The notes beneath the pieces are model-generated. The model was not told the origin of the DNA and made no database searches. It saw only the letters and a list, made by a program, of their open reading frames with translations. Below, one piece after another: positions 38,190 through 47,093 of a stretch of DNA of 64,000 nt. Every line of letters begins with the position of its first letter. The first letter of the stretch is position 1. The DNA is from JAWLAT01 sp041395325 (GTDB lineage: Bacteria > Pseudomonadota > Gammaproteobacteria > Xanthomonadales > SZUA-5), in assembly GCA_041395325.1 (NCBI GenBank), contig JAWLAT010000013.1, positions 62,001 through 126,000 of the forward strand. Direction: 5' to 3'. The translations under genes were made by a program, and so were the position numbers.

Positions 38190-39356
38190 ATGACTCACCG
38201 CGATGGCGACCCAAGCTCACGAATGAGCGCTACCTGCATCCGCGCAGCGCGGAAACTTGGGATTGTGCTTGCGCTGGCATGGACCCTGGGCTCGGTGGCC
38301 CACGGTGCTGAAGCCTATCTGGCGTCCTACACGGCCTATCAACAGGCTTTCCAGAAGGGCGATGTCCAGTCAGCGCTGCGACACGGAGAAGCGGCCTGGC
38401 GTGAGGCGGAGGCGGCCGTTGGTGATGATCAGATCACCGCAGTGCTGGCCTACAACTATGCCCGGCTGGCTTTCGTCTACCCGGCATCGGCCGAGTCCGC
38501 CGTCGAGGCCTACCGGCGCGCATTGGCCCTGACCGAGTCCGGTGTGGCCGACTTGAACCCCGTTGAGCTGAAGACGGCGATCGCTGAGGTGGAGCTGTTC
38601 CTGAATCCGGACGAACCTCGCTTCCGGCAGCGATTGGCCGCTCAACTTCACGATCGCCAGACGGATGAATCAGCACCCAGTGACGTGTCCGCGCACGCCT
38701 GGCGCTCACTGGCGAGGGCGCAGCTCAATGCAGGCTCGATGCTCGATGCGGCCGCGTCGGCCGATCGGGCCGCGAGCGAAGCGAGCCAGTTGGCCATCCC
38801 GGATCTGTCGCTGGAAAGAGACGCCTTGGTGCTGGCCGGTCTGGCTCGGTTGTCGACCAGTCGCAACAAGCGCACCCGTGAGTTGATCGAAGAGGCCCTG
38901 GCGCAACTCGATCGAGCCATCCCGATGTTTCCGCCGCAGCGCGATATCGACAGCTTCGATCGCGGCTACGCACTCGCCATACTGCTGCGCACGGCCATTG
39001 ATGCCATGGCCGACTCCCATGGCTATCGTGCCTCCGGTCTGCCGACCTTTGAGGTGCCCCTGCGGATCGATGACGGGGTGGATCGAACCCACTGCCCGGC
39101 AACGGATGGCTGGATCAAACGCAGCCCCGTCGTGTTTCCCGCAGAGGGGCAGACACGAGGTCAGGTCTCGGCGGTGCTGTTGGGGATCGACTTCGGCGAA
39201 ACCGAAGTGGAGCGGGTGGTGGTCCTGGCCGAGCCGCAATCGGGGGGCTTCGGCAAGGCGGCGAGCGATTCAGTGAAGCGCTGGACGATTGCAGCCGGCA
39301 TCCCGGTCGAATGCCGTACGAACCTGCTGCAGCTGGTGCAATTCTCCTTGCGTTGA
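38190..39356 (+). CDS. Exported TPR-like protein with TonB-C-like end
   Basis: About 388 residues. A hydrophobic signal (I-V-L-A-L-A-W-T-L-G-S-V) follows a basic N-terminus. Residues 60-270 are helical TPR-like. The last 90 residues, ending in S-V-K-R-W-T-I-A-A-G-I-P-V, resemble the TonB C-terminal fold (a V-x-V-x-F-x-V-x-x-D-G strand, then W-x-F-x-P). AGAGGA lies six bases before the ATG at 38190, which decides the start. A role in envelope energy coupling or structure is only inference. Confidence 0.7.
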   Translation: MTHRDGDPSSRMSATCIRAARKLGIVLALAWTLGSVAHGAEAYLASYTAYQQAFQKGDVQSALRHGEAAWREAEAAVGDDQITAVLAYNYARLAFVYPASAESAVEAYRRALALTESGVADLNPVELKTAIAEVELFLNPDEPRFRQRLAAQLHDRQTDESAPSDVSAHAWRSLARAQLNAGSMLDAAASADRAASEASQLAIPDLSLERDALVLAGLARLSTSRNKRTRELIEEALAQLDRAIPMFPPQRDIDSFDRGYALAILLRTAIDAMADSHGYRASGLPTFEVPLRIDDGVDRTHCPATDGWIKRSPVVFPAEGQTRGQVSAVLLGIDFGETEVERVVVLAEPQSGGFGKAASDSVKRWTIAAGIPVECRTNLLQLVQFSLR

Positions 39357-39453
39357 CGCCGTCGCCTGGACCAGCGGGAAGCCGTGACCGCGATCGCTCG
39401 CCCCCCTTGGTGTCCTTGGTGCTGAGCGCGCTTCCAGCGTTTCCCCGCAGCGC

Positions 39454-42294
39454 CTACGCCGCCTGCCGCTCCGCCGCCTGCAGTACCCGGGCGAGGAATC
39501 GCCCGGTGTGCGACGCTGCCTGACTGGCGACATGTTCGGGTGTGCCGCTGGCGATGATGCGGCCGCCGCCGTCGCCGCCTTCGGGACCCAGATCGATGAT
39601 CCAGTCGGCGGTCTTGATCACATCCAGATTGTGCTCGATCACCACGACGGTGTTGCCGCGGTCGCGCAGCGCATGCAGCACACCGAGGAGTTGGCGGATG
39701 TCGTTGAAGTGCAGGCCGGTGGTGGGTTCGTCGAGGATGTAGAGCGTGCTGCCGGTGTCGCGCTTGGCCAGTTCGGTGGCCAGCTTGACTCGCTGTGCCT
39801 CACCGCCAGACAAGGTCGTCGCCGCCTGGCCCAGCGTGATGTAGCCCAGGCCCACATCGCGCAGCGTTTCCAGCTTGCGGGCGATCGAGGGCACCGCCTC
39901 GAACAGCGCCAGCGCGTCCTCGACGGTCTTGTCCAGTACCTGCGAGATGTTGCAGCCCTTGTACTGGATCTCCAGCGTCTCGCGGTTGTAGCGCTTGCCC
40001 TGGCAGACGTCGCAGGGCACGTAGACGTCGGGCAGGAAATGCATCTCCACCTTGATCAGGCCATCGCCCTGACAGGCCTCACAGCGACCGCCGCGGACAT
40101 TGAAGGAGAAGCGGCCGGGCTTGTAGCCGCGGGCACGGGCTTCGGGCACCTGCGAGAACAGATCGCGAATCGGCGTGAACAAGCCGGTGTAGGTGGCCGG
40201 ATTGGAGCGCGGTGTACGACCGATCGGGCTCTGGTCGATGTCCACCACCTTGTCGAACTGCTCCAGGCCTTCGACCGACTCGAACGGCGCCGGTCGCGCG
40301 CTGGCGCGGTTGAGCTCACGCGCGGCCAGCCGGTACAGCGTGTCGTTGATCAGCGTCGACTTGCCTGAGCCAGAGACACCGGTGATGCAGACGAAGCAGC
40401 CGGCAGGGATGTCCAGATCGACGTTCTGCAGATTGTTGCCGCTGCAGCCCAGCAGGCGCAGCCGCTTGCCGGGATCGGGCCGGTGCCGTTCGGGTACCTC
40501 GATCTGCAGCGCACCGGACAGATATTGGCCGGTCAGCGAGCCCGGTGCAGAGAGGATGTCGGCCAGACTGCCCTGGGCCACCACTTCTCCACCGTGCACG
40601 CCGGCGGCCGGTCCGATGTCGACGATGTGGTCGGCACAGCGGATCGCATCCTCGTCGTGCTCGACCACGATCACCGTATTGCCCAGATCGCGCAGGCGAA
40701 CCAGCGTGCCGAGCAGCCGTTCGTTGTCGCGCTGGTGCAGACCGATCGAGGGTTCATCGAGCACGTACATGACGCCGACCAACCCGGCACCGATCTGGCT
40801 GGCCAGACGGATGCGTTGCGCCTCGCCGCCCGACAGCGTCTGGGCGGTGCGGTTGAGGGTCAGATAGTCCAGGCCTACGTCGACCAGGAAGCCCAGCCGG
40901 TCGTTGATCTCCTTGATCACCTTGCGGGCGATCTCGCCGCGCCAGCCGGGCAGTTCCAGTTGCTCGAAGAAGCCCAGACTGCGCGACACCGGCCAGTTGC
41001 AGACTTCGTGCAGTGGCGTACCACCGACCAGCACATGCCGCGCCGCGCGATTCAGCCGGGCGCCGCCGCATTCCGGGCAGGCCTTCTCGCTGATGTAGCG
41101 CGCCAGTTCCTCGCGTACGGCCGGGCTTTCGGCCTCGCGATAGCGCCGTTCGAGGATCTTCAGCACGCCCTCGAAGGGGTGCTTGCGAACCATCGGCTTG
41201 CTGCTGCCGCTGCCATAGCGGAATTCCACCGGCTCGCCGCCGGAGCCGTAGAGCACGGCGTCCTGATGGGCCTGGCTGAGGGATTGCCAGGGGGTGTCCA
41301 GGGCGAAGTCATAGTGCCGCGCCAGCGAGGCGATCATCTGGAAGTAGTAGGGGTTGCGACGGTCCCAGCCGCGCAGCGCGCCGTTGGCCAGGCCGGATTC
41401 CGGGTGCGCGACCAGCCGTTCCGGATCGAAGAACTCGATCACGCCCAGGCCGTCACAGCGCGGGCAGGCGCCGACTGGCGAGTTGAAGGAAAACAGCCGC
41501 GGCTCCAGCTCGGTCAGGCTGTAGTCGCATTGCGGACAGGAAAAGCGCGCCGAGAACAGCAGCTCGCCGCGCTGCGCATCGTCCAGGCTGACCACCGAGG
41601 CCAGGCCGTCGGCCAGTTTCAGCGCCGTTTCGAAGGACTCGGCCAGGCGCTGCTTAAGATCCTCGCGCGGACGGAAGCGATCGACCACCACTTCGATCGT
41701 GTGCTTGCTGCGCAGCGCCAGCTGCGGCACCGCTTCCAGTTCGTAGACGGTGCCGTCGACGCGGGCGCGCAGGAAACCCTGTGACTTGAGCTGGTCGAAG
41801 ATCTGCTGGTGTTCGCCCTTGCGCTCGCGCACCACCGGTGCCAGCAGCATGAAGCGCTCGCCCTCGGGCAGGGCCAGCACCGCATCGACCATCTGGCTGA
41901 CCGTCTGCGCCGCCAGCTCGTGACCGTGGTCGGGACAGCGCGGCGCGCCGGTGCGGGCATACAGCAGGCGCAGATAGTCATGGATCTCGGTGATCGTGCC
42001 GACCGTCGAACGCGGGTTGTGGGAGGTGGACTTCTGCTCGATGGAGATCGCCGGTGACAGGCCCTCGATGTGATCCACATCGGGCTTTTCCATCATCGAC
42101 AGGAACTGCCTCGCGTAGGCCGACAGCGACTCCACATAGCGCCGCTGCCCTTCGGCATACAGCGTGTCGAAGGCCAACGACGACTTGCCCGAGCCCGATG
42201 GCCCGGTGATCACGATCAGGCGATCGCGCGGCAGGTCGATGTCGATGCCCTTGAGATTGTGGGTCCGGGCACCCCGAATGCTGATCTGGTCCAT
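39454..42294 (-). CDS. uvrA: UvrABC excinuclease subunit A
   Basis: 946 residues, the usual UvrA size. Two ATPase halves: the first Walker A G-P-S-G-S-G-K-S is at 31-38 and the second lies in G-V-S-G-S-G-K-S-T past residue 600. Zinc-binding C-P-x-C pairs and the later C-E-A-C-Q-G-D-G-L are intact. The signature L-S-G-G-E-A-Q-R is found twice. It finds DNA lesions and loads UvrB for nucleotide excision repair. The ATG at 42294 starts M-D-Q-I-S-I-R-G-A; an in-frame start at 42369 lacks homology. No obvious LexA box is seen upstream. Confidence 0.97.
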   Translation of the reverse strand: MDQISIRGARTHNLKGIDIDLPRDRLIVITGPSGSGKSSLAFDTLYAEGQRRYVESLSAYARQFLSMMEKPDVDHIEGLSPAISIEQKSTSHNPRSTVGTITEIHDYLRLLYARTGAPRCPDHGHELAAQTVSQMVDAVLALPEGERFMLLAPVVRERKGEHQQIFDQLKSQGFLRARVDGTVYELEAVPQLALRSKHTIEVVVDRFRPREDLKQRLAESFETALKLADGLASVVSLDDAQRGELLFSARFSCPQCDYSLTELEPRLFSFNSPVGACPRCDGLGVIEFFDPERLVAHPESGLANGALRGWDRRNPYYFQMIASLARHYDFALDTPWQSLSQAHQDAVLYGSGGEPVEFRYGSGSSKPMVRKHPFEGVLKILERRYREAESPAVREELARYISEKACPECGGARLNRAARHVLVGGTPLHEVCNWPVSRSLGFFEQLELPGWRGEIARKVIKEINDRLGFLVDVGLDYLTLNRTAQTLSGGEAQRIRLASQIGAGLVGVMYVLDEPSIGLHQRDNERLLGTLVRLRDLGNTVIVVEHDEDAIRCADHIVDIGPAAGVHGGEVVAQGSLADILSAPGSLTGQYLSGALQIEVPERHRPDPGKRLRLLGCSGNNLQNVDLDIPAGCFVCITGVSGSGKSTLINDTLYRLAARELNRASARPAPFESVEGLEQFDKVVDIDQSPIGRTPRSNPATYTGLFTPIRDLFSQVPEARARGYKPGRFSFNVRGGRCEACQGDGLIKVEMHFLPDVYVPCDVCQGKRYNRETLEIQYKGCNISQVLDKTVEDALALFEAVPSIARKLETLRDVGLGYITLGQAATTLSGGEAQRVKLATELAKRDTGSTLYILDEPTTGLHFNDIRQLLGVLHALRDRGNTVVVIEHNLDVIKTADWIIDLGPEGGDGGGRIIASGTPEHVASQAASHTGRFLARVLQAAERQAA

Positions 42295-42369
42295 GCGGGC
42301 AAGTCCTGGGGGCAACCCATGATCGTAGCAAGGGGCTGCTGACGACGGGGTGGATGGAGGGGACTGCAT

Positions 42370-42641
42370 AGGGCCCAGGGCTCAGGGCTCAGGGCCCAGT
42401 TGCCGACGGTGCGCGATGCACTTGCTGGGCCCTGGGCCCTTTCTCCGCTCAGAGCCCAGTTGCGCGACGGCGCGGATCGTGGCGCACAACAGTACGTGCA
42501 CGACGCCCTTGCTGGGCCCTATGCCCTCGGCCCTGGGCCCTTTCCCCGCTCAGGGCCCAGTTGCGCGACGGTGCGGATCGCAGCGCACAGTGGCAAGTGC
42601 GCGAGCCCTTGCTGGGCCCTATGCCCTGGGCCCTGGGCCCT
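42370..42641. repeat. Composite array of CCCTNNN heptads and ~100-bp repeat
   Basis: Heptads with exactly seven-base spacing occur at 42370-42391 (AGGG on plus), 42430-42437, 42517-42538 and 42617-42638 (CCCT on plus). Between them a ~100-bp segment recurs: TTGCGCGACGG at 42460 and 42561, and CTTGCTGGGCC at 42421, 42508 and 42608. About two and a half copies are present. The ~350-base gap between uvrA and the PhzF-like gene otherwise holds nothing. Confidence 0.85.
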
Positions 42642-42649
42642 CTATCCAC

Positions 42650-43525
42650 TCAGGGCCAATCCACTTCCCCCCGCACCACAATATGCGCCTGTCCGCCGAC
42701 CCAGTTGCTGCCGTCGGGATCGATGCGCACGTCGATGCGGGCGTCCTTGCCCATTTCTCGGCCCTGGCTGACGCGATAGCCGTGGGCGAGCGGGCCGGTG
42801 GTTTCGCATTGGGCGATGAAGGCGGCGATCAGGCCGTTGGCGGCGCCCGAGGCCGGGTCCTCAATGATGCCGACGCCGCCGGGGAAGGCGCGCACGACCA
42901 GTTCGAATGGCTGGTCCTGGCAGCGGGCGAAGACACACAGACCGACGCTGTCGCTGGCTCTGGCCAGCGCGGCGATGGCGTCATGATTGGGATGCCAGCT
43001 GCGCACCTGGGCTTCGCTGGCCAGCTCTGCCATCCACCAGCGTCGGCCGCCATCGACCTGGGCGATGCCTAGCGCACCCAGTTGGCGATCGCCGAGCACG
43101 AAGGACAGTTGCGGGTCGGCGTCCAGTCCGCGCGTCACGACACGAGCGTCCGGCGAGCGCAGGAACAGCTGCGGTGCGGTCGTGTCCCCCTCGACGCGGA
43201 TCGGAATCAGGCCAGCGCCGCACTGCTGAACCAGCTGACCATCGACCGGCTGCACGAAGCCGGTCGCCAGTGCGGCGCGGGCGCTGCCGATCGACGGATG
43301 GCCGGCGAAGGGAATCTCCCGACTGGGCGTGAAGATGCGCAGCCGATAGCTGGCGCCGGGTGCTTCCGGCGGCAGCAGAAAGGTGGTCTCGACCAGGTCC
43401 GTCCAGGCGGCCAGTGATTGCATCCGTTCGATCGGCCAGTCGTCGGCGCCGATCACCACGCCCAGCGGGTTGCCGCCGCCAGGCCGATCGCAGAACACAT
43501 CGAGTTGCAGGAAGCGCGTGGTCAT
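42650..43525 (-). CDS. PhzF-family isomerase-like protein
   Basis: About 291 residues of the PhzF fold: an N-terminal half (D-V-F-C-D-R-P-G-G-G-N-P-L-G-V-V) and a C-terminal one (E-D-P-A-S-G-A-A-N-G), with the catalytic Glu46 in E-T-T-F. PhzF enzymes isomerise or tautomerise small acids. The substrate is not predicted. The gene follows the TolB/TPR gene with a gap of 26 bases, so they are likely one transcript. I used the ATG at 43525 because the family start M-T-T-R-F-L-Q-L-D-V-F follows. Confidence 0.9.
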   Translation of the reverse strand: MTTRFLQLDVFCDRPGGGNPLGVVIGADDWPIERMQSLAAWTDLVETTFLLPPEAPGASYRLRIFTPSREIPFAGHPSIGSARAALATGFVQPVDGQLVQQCGAGLIPIRVEGDTTAPQLFLRSPDARVVTRGLDADPQLSFVLGDRQLGALGIAQVDGGRRWWMAELASEAQVRSWHPNHDAIAALARASDSVGLCVFARCQDQPFELVVRAFPGGVGIIEDPASGAANGLIAAFIAQCETTGPLAHGYRVSQGREMGKDARIDVRIDPDGSNWVGGQAHIVVRGEVDWP

Positions 43526-43551
43526 GGGCTCGTCCGGACGGCAGGACAGAC

Positions 43552-45720
43552 TCAGGGAAGGGGAATCTCGCGAATCTGTTGCAGCGCCTCGTCCTGTGCG
43601 CGGCGGCGCTGTTCGATCAACTGCTGGAAACGCGGATGCTCGCGTACGCCGGCGTACTGCAGGTCGTGTTCCAGAGCCCCGGCGGTGATCGGGGTGAGCG
43701 GAATCCATTCCTCCAGAACATCCAGATAGGCCTCGGCGTCGCGATCGTCCAGGAACTGCAACATGGCCATGAAGCCCCGCAGCTGGTCGCCATCCAGACC
43801 CTCGCGCTGCAGGCGCGCCACCTCGGCTTCGGCGCCGGCGCGGACCTGATCACGATGGACTTCGTCGTTCACGGCGTCGTAGGCGAACAGCAGCGAGACA
43901 ACCACGGCGCCGATGTCGGTGGGCACGTCGACCCCGGCAGTCCAGTCCAGGCTGGCCAGAAAGTCGGCGCAGGCAGCGATGATCACCGGTGGATCGGCGC
44001 TGGCACCTGCGAAGGCGCAGTCATAGACCTGCCGGATGCGCGTGTCCTCAAGCTTGGCCAGATACTCGCCGCGTTGTTCGCGCAGCACCATCAGATCTTG
44101 CTGGAAGACGGCGCGCTGCAGCGGCCACAGGTCGATGAAGCCGTGCTCGGGCGCCAGTGCTCGCAGCTTCTCGACCTGCGCATCGGCGCCCTCGATGTGT
44201 CCGGCAAAGCCCAGCACGGTCGCCAGCTGAACCCGCAGGAAAGGTGCATCGGGCTGCAGCGTGGCGGCTTGCGCCGCGAAGCGCACCGCGGCGACCATGC
44301 GATTGCGTGACAGCGCGTCGCCGGACAGGGTGTAGAGGATCAACGGGTCGTCGGCATGCTCGGCGGCCAGTTCGGCGGCAAAGGCGTCAGCCTGTTCGTT
44401 GGCACCGGTTCCGCGCAACAGACCGAGCAGCACCCGCTTGCCGCTGATGTAGTTGGGGTCGACTCGCAAGCTGGCCTGCAATGCCGCCATGGCGTCGCGC
44501 AAACGCCCCAGATCCTGAAAGCTCAGCGCCAGCCAATGGTGCGCCGGGCTGTAGGAAGGGTTGAGTTCGATGGCCCGCTGAAAAGCGTCGATCGACCCCA
44601 GCTTGTCGCCCTGGTCCCGCAGCAGCAGGCCCATGGAGGCATGCGCCTCGGCCAGCCCCGGATCCAGTTCAATGGCGCGGCGGGCCAGCGGTTCGGCCAG
44701 CCGGATCGATTCGGCGTTGCTCAAGCGGGCGTAATCCGATTGCAGCAGATAGCTGTCGGACAGGCCGCTGTAGGCGGCGGCATAGTCCGGGTCCAGCGCG
44801 ATGGCCTGGCGGAACTCCTCCACCGCGCGTTCGAGCGTCGGACCGGTGCGCTGGTTCATCGCGAATCGGCCGCGCAGGTAGGCCTCGTAAGCCGCGATAT
44901 TGCTCGTGTGACGGCGTTCGCCGCCGCCGCTGGTGGGTTGCAGCGTGCTTTGCAGGGCATTGGCGATGGCCTGCGAGATCTCGTCCTGTACGGCGAAGAT
45001 ATCAGCCAGTTCGCGGTCAAAGGTCTCTGACCACAGGTGAAATCCGTCGGTGGCGCGAATCAGCTGGGCGGTGATGCGTACCCGCTCGCCAGCGCGTCGG
45101 ACACTGCCTTCCAGTACGGTCGCCACGCCCAGATCACGGGCGATTTCGCGGATGTCCAGATTGCGGCCCTTGTACTGAAACGATGAGGTTCGAGCGGTGA
45201 CGCGCAGCCCCTCGATGCGCACCAGCACATTGAGCAACTCCTCGGCCAGACCGTCGCCGAAATACTCGTTGGACGGATCGCCGGAGAGATTGACGAAGGG
45301 CAGTACGGCGATGGAATCCAGACGGCCCGCTTCCTGGGTCGTCTCGGCAGTTTCGGCCGGTCGCTGTAGCCGCTCCCAGCCCAGCCAGCCGACCAGGCCC
45401 AGCAGCACGGCGATGACCACCAGTTCGACTGCCCGGCCTCGCGGCTGAGACCCGACCTGGGTCTCCGGCAGCGACTCACGCCCCGGCGTACGGACGACGC
45501 CGGCCCTGGTCAGGTCGAAGACCCAGGCTACGATCAGCGCAATCGGAAAGCCGATCAGCGCGACCACGACGACCAGCGTCACGGTCCAGTCCGGCAGATG
45601 CAGTGCCGGCAGGATCGTCGCCGAAGTCTCGATCACCGCCCAGGCGGCCACCGCATAGACGGCCGCGGCGCGGGTGACGCCGCGGCGCCTGAGTTCGTCC
45701 AGGAAGGCTTTCACCGACAC
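43552..45720 (-). CDS. Inner-membrane TolB/FlgO-domain TPR protein
   Basis: 722 residues. Two spans at the start (Y-A-V-A-A-W-A-V-I-E-T and V-V-V-A-L-I-G-F-P) and one near 95-115 anchor it. Then follows a TolB/FlgO-like domain (A-V-L-P-F-V-N-L-S-G-D-P to V-L-E-G-S-V-R-R, D-G-F-H-L-W-S-E-T-F) and TPR repeats to the end. The layout is that of a class widespread in proteobacteria, called adenylate-cyclase-like only by the TPR/TolB half; no cyclase domain is seen. Its job is unknown; signal sensing or scaffolding is inference. Confidence 0.84.
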   Translation of the reverse strand: MSVKAFLDELRRRGVTRAAAVYAVAAWAVIETSATILPALHLPDWTVTLVVVVALIGFPIALIVAWVFDLTRAGVVRTPGRESLPETQVGSQPRGRAVELVVIAVLLGLVGWLGWERLQRPAETAETTQEAGRLDSIAVLPFVNLSGDPSNEYFGDGLAEELLNVLVRIEGLRVTARTSSFQYKGRNLDIREIARDLGVATVLEGSVRRAGERVRITAQLIRATDGFHLWSETFDRELADIFAVQDEISQAIANALQSTLQPTSGGGERRHTSNIAAYEAYLRGRFAMNQRTGPTLERAVEEFRQAIALDPDYAAAYSGLSDSYLLQSDYARLSNAESIRLAEPLARRAIELDPGLAEAHASMGLLLRDQGDKLGSIDAFQRAIELNPSYSPAHHWLALSFQDLGRLRDAMAALQASLRVDPNYISGKRVLLGLLRGTGANEQADAFAAELAAEHADDPLILYTLSGDALSRNRMVAAVRFAAQAATLQPDAPFLRVQLATVLGFAGHIEGADAQVEKLRALAPEHGFIDLWPLQRAVFQQDLMVLREQRGEYLAKLEDTRIRQVYDCAFAGASADPPVIIAACADFLASLDWTAGVDVPTDIGAVVVSLLFAYDAVNDEVHRDQVRAGAEAEVARLQREGLDGDQLRGFMAMLQFLDDRDAEAYLDVLEEWIPLTPITAGALEHDLQYAGVREHPRFQQLIEQRRRAQDEALQQIREIPLP

Positions 45721-45760
45721 TCCGATCCATCGCCAGCCGTAATGCTAGCGCGTCGTCGCC

Positions 45761-46201
45761 TCAGACTTGGGTTTCGTAGCCGTCGCCTGACACATCCGGC
45801 GCAGCCTCGAACTGCGGTGCATCGCCACCGATGTGGTCCCACGGGGCGCGTGAACCGACAAACAGATGCATGTCGATCTCGACGCCCGGATCGCCATCAA
45901 TCGTGCCCAGGGTGACGCCATGCACCTGGTCGCCCTGCATGCCGCAGAGGGTGCTGCCGCAATGACGGCAAAAGCACAGCCCCCAGCCTGGCTGAGAGCC
46001 GTAGTGCTGCAGTTGCGCCTCTCCGCTCAACCAGCGAAAGCTGCCGGCCTGAACTTCGGCGTAGGCTGATCCTGCGCCGCTGAAGGCCTTGCGGCAGCGT
46101 GAGCAATGGCAGCAGCGAGCTGCCTGCAGTGGCGCGGAAATCGCGTAGCGCACCTGGCCACAGAAGCAGCCACCCGTCAGCTCGAAGGTGTTGGTGGTCA
46201 T
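45761..46201 (-). CDS. GFA-family (glutathione-dependent formaldehyde-activating-like) protein
   Basis: 146 residues with the zinc-binding cysteines of the GFA/CENP-V fold: G-G-C-F-C-G, C-C-H-C-S-R-C-R-K and C-F-C-R-H-C-G-S. It probably binds zinc and a small thiol-adduct, but catalysis is uncertain in this family. The Met at 46201 is the natural start. Confidence 0.92.
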   Translation of the reverse strand: MTTNTFELTGGCFCGQVRYAISAPLQAARCCHCSRCRKAFSGAGSAYAEVQAGSFRWLSGEAQLQHYGSQPGWGLCFCRHCGSTLCGMQGDQVHGVTLGTIDGDPGVEIDMHLFVGSRAPWDHIGGDAPQFEAAPDVSGDGYETQV

Positions 46202-46250
46202 GGCTGACCGCCGACTGCGGCGCCCACCTTTGGCATCTCTAGGCCCACGC

Positions 46251-46976
46251 TCATCCGCTGGCCCCCGACTGGCCGTTCGGGAACAGCTGCTCGGCACGCC
46301 GGAACAGGATCCAAGAGGTGGCGATGTACTTGTCGCCGCCAACAGGCCGATTGCCTCGGTGCGTGTGGGTGAAGCCTGCCGGTGCGATCAGCAAGGCGCC
46401 CCGGGCCGGCGTGACGGCGCGCTGCTGCTGCAGAAACTCGGTCTCGCCGGCTTCAAAGCCGTCATTCAGATAGACCGACCACAACAGCACCCGGTGCAGG
46501 GCGTCGCAATGACCATCGCCAGCCTGGGGATAGGCCTCGCAATGCCAGGTGGGATAACCGCCCTGATCGGCTTCGTACTTCTGCAGGTTGATGGTGCCGG
46601 GGCGGAACATTGACACCAGCAAGTGCTGCAGCGTCGAATCGGGCAGTGCGCGCAGCTCGTCGGCACTCAGCCGAACCGGCTTGCCGCTCGCCGGGTCGGC
46701 GCGGTGCACGGTCAAGGGGCCCAGCATCGTCTGCGGATAACGACGGACATAGCGCATCAGCCCCACCATCATGACGGTGTTCAGCAGATTGACCGCCTCA
46801 CCCCATTCGGCGTGATCGTCGATGCAGATGTCCCAGCTGTCCTTGTGGCTCAGGTCCACGCCGCTGGCGGTATGGCCGCGCGTCGCCTGGCCGCTCATTT
46901 CGAAATGCTCGATCAGCGCCGCACAACGCACTGCGTCCAGCGCGTTGGGGTAGAGCTCGATGAAATCGTCGTCCAT
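46251..46976 (-). CDS. Prolyl-hydroxylase-like 2-oxoglutarate/Fe(II) dioxygenase
   Basis: 241 residues. The C-terminal half holds the dioxygenase core: the Fe ligands H and E in W-H-C-E, Y-L-N-D-G-F-E-A-G-E-T-E-F, and the distal histidines in T-H-T-H-R-G. It belongs to a family that also occurs in phages and uses a Glu instead of the Asp ligand. A hydroxylation target is not apparent. AGGAG is about ten bases before the ATG. It is 49 bases from the GFA gene and could be cotranscribed with it. Confidence 0.85.
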   Translation of the reverse strand: MDDDFIELYPNALDAVRCAALIEHFEMSGQATRGHTASGVDLSHKDSWDICIDDHAEWGEAVNLLNTVMMVGLMRYVRRYPQTMLGPLTVHRADPASGKPVRLSADELRALPDSTLQHLLVSMFRPGTINLQKYEADQGGYPTWHCEAYPQAGDGHCDALHRVLLWSVYLNDGFEAGETEFLQQQRAVTPARGALLIAPAGFTHTHRGNRPVGGDKYIATSWILFRRAEQLFPNGQSGASG

Positions 46977-47093
46977 GACCGAGGTGCTCCTGGCTGTGCA
47001 CAGCGAATGGGCACCTTCCGGCGCCCATTCGAGTCTGCAGCACTGTACCGCGTGGCGATCCCGGTCGAGTCCGGGATCGCCTTGGTGGCCTTC

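Noticed and set aside
43552..45720. Adenylate cyclase annotation for the TolB/TPR protein
   Set aside because: There is no cyclase catalytic domain; only the membrane, TolB-like and TPR parts are present.
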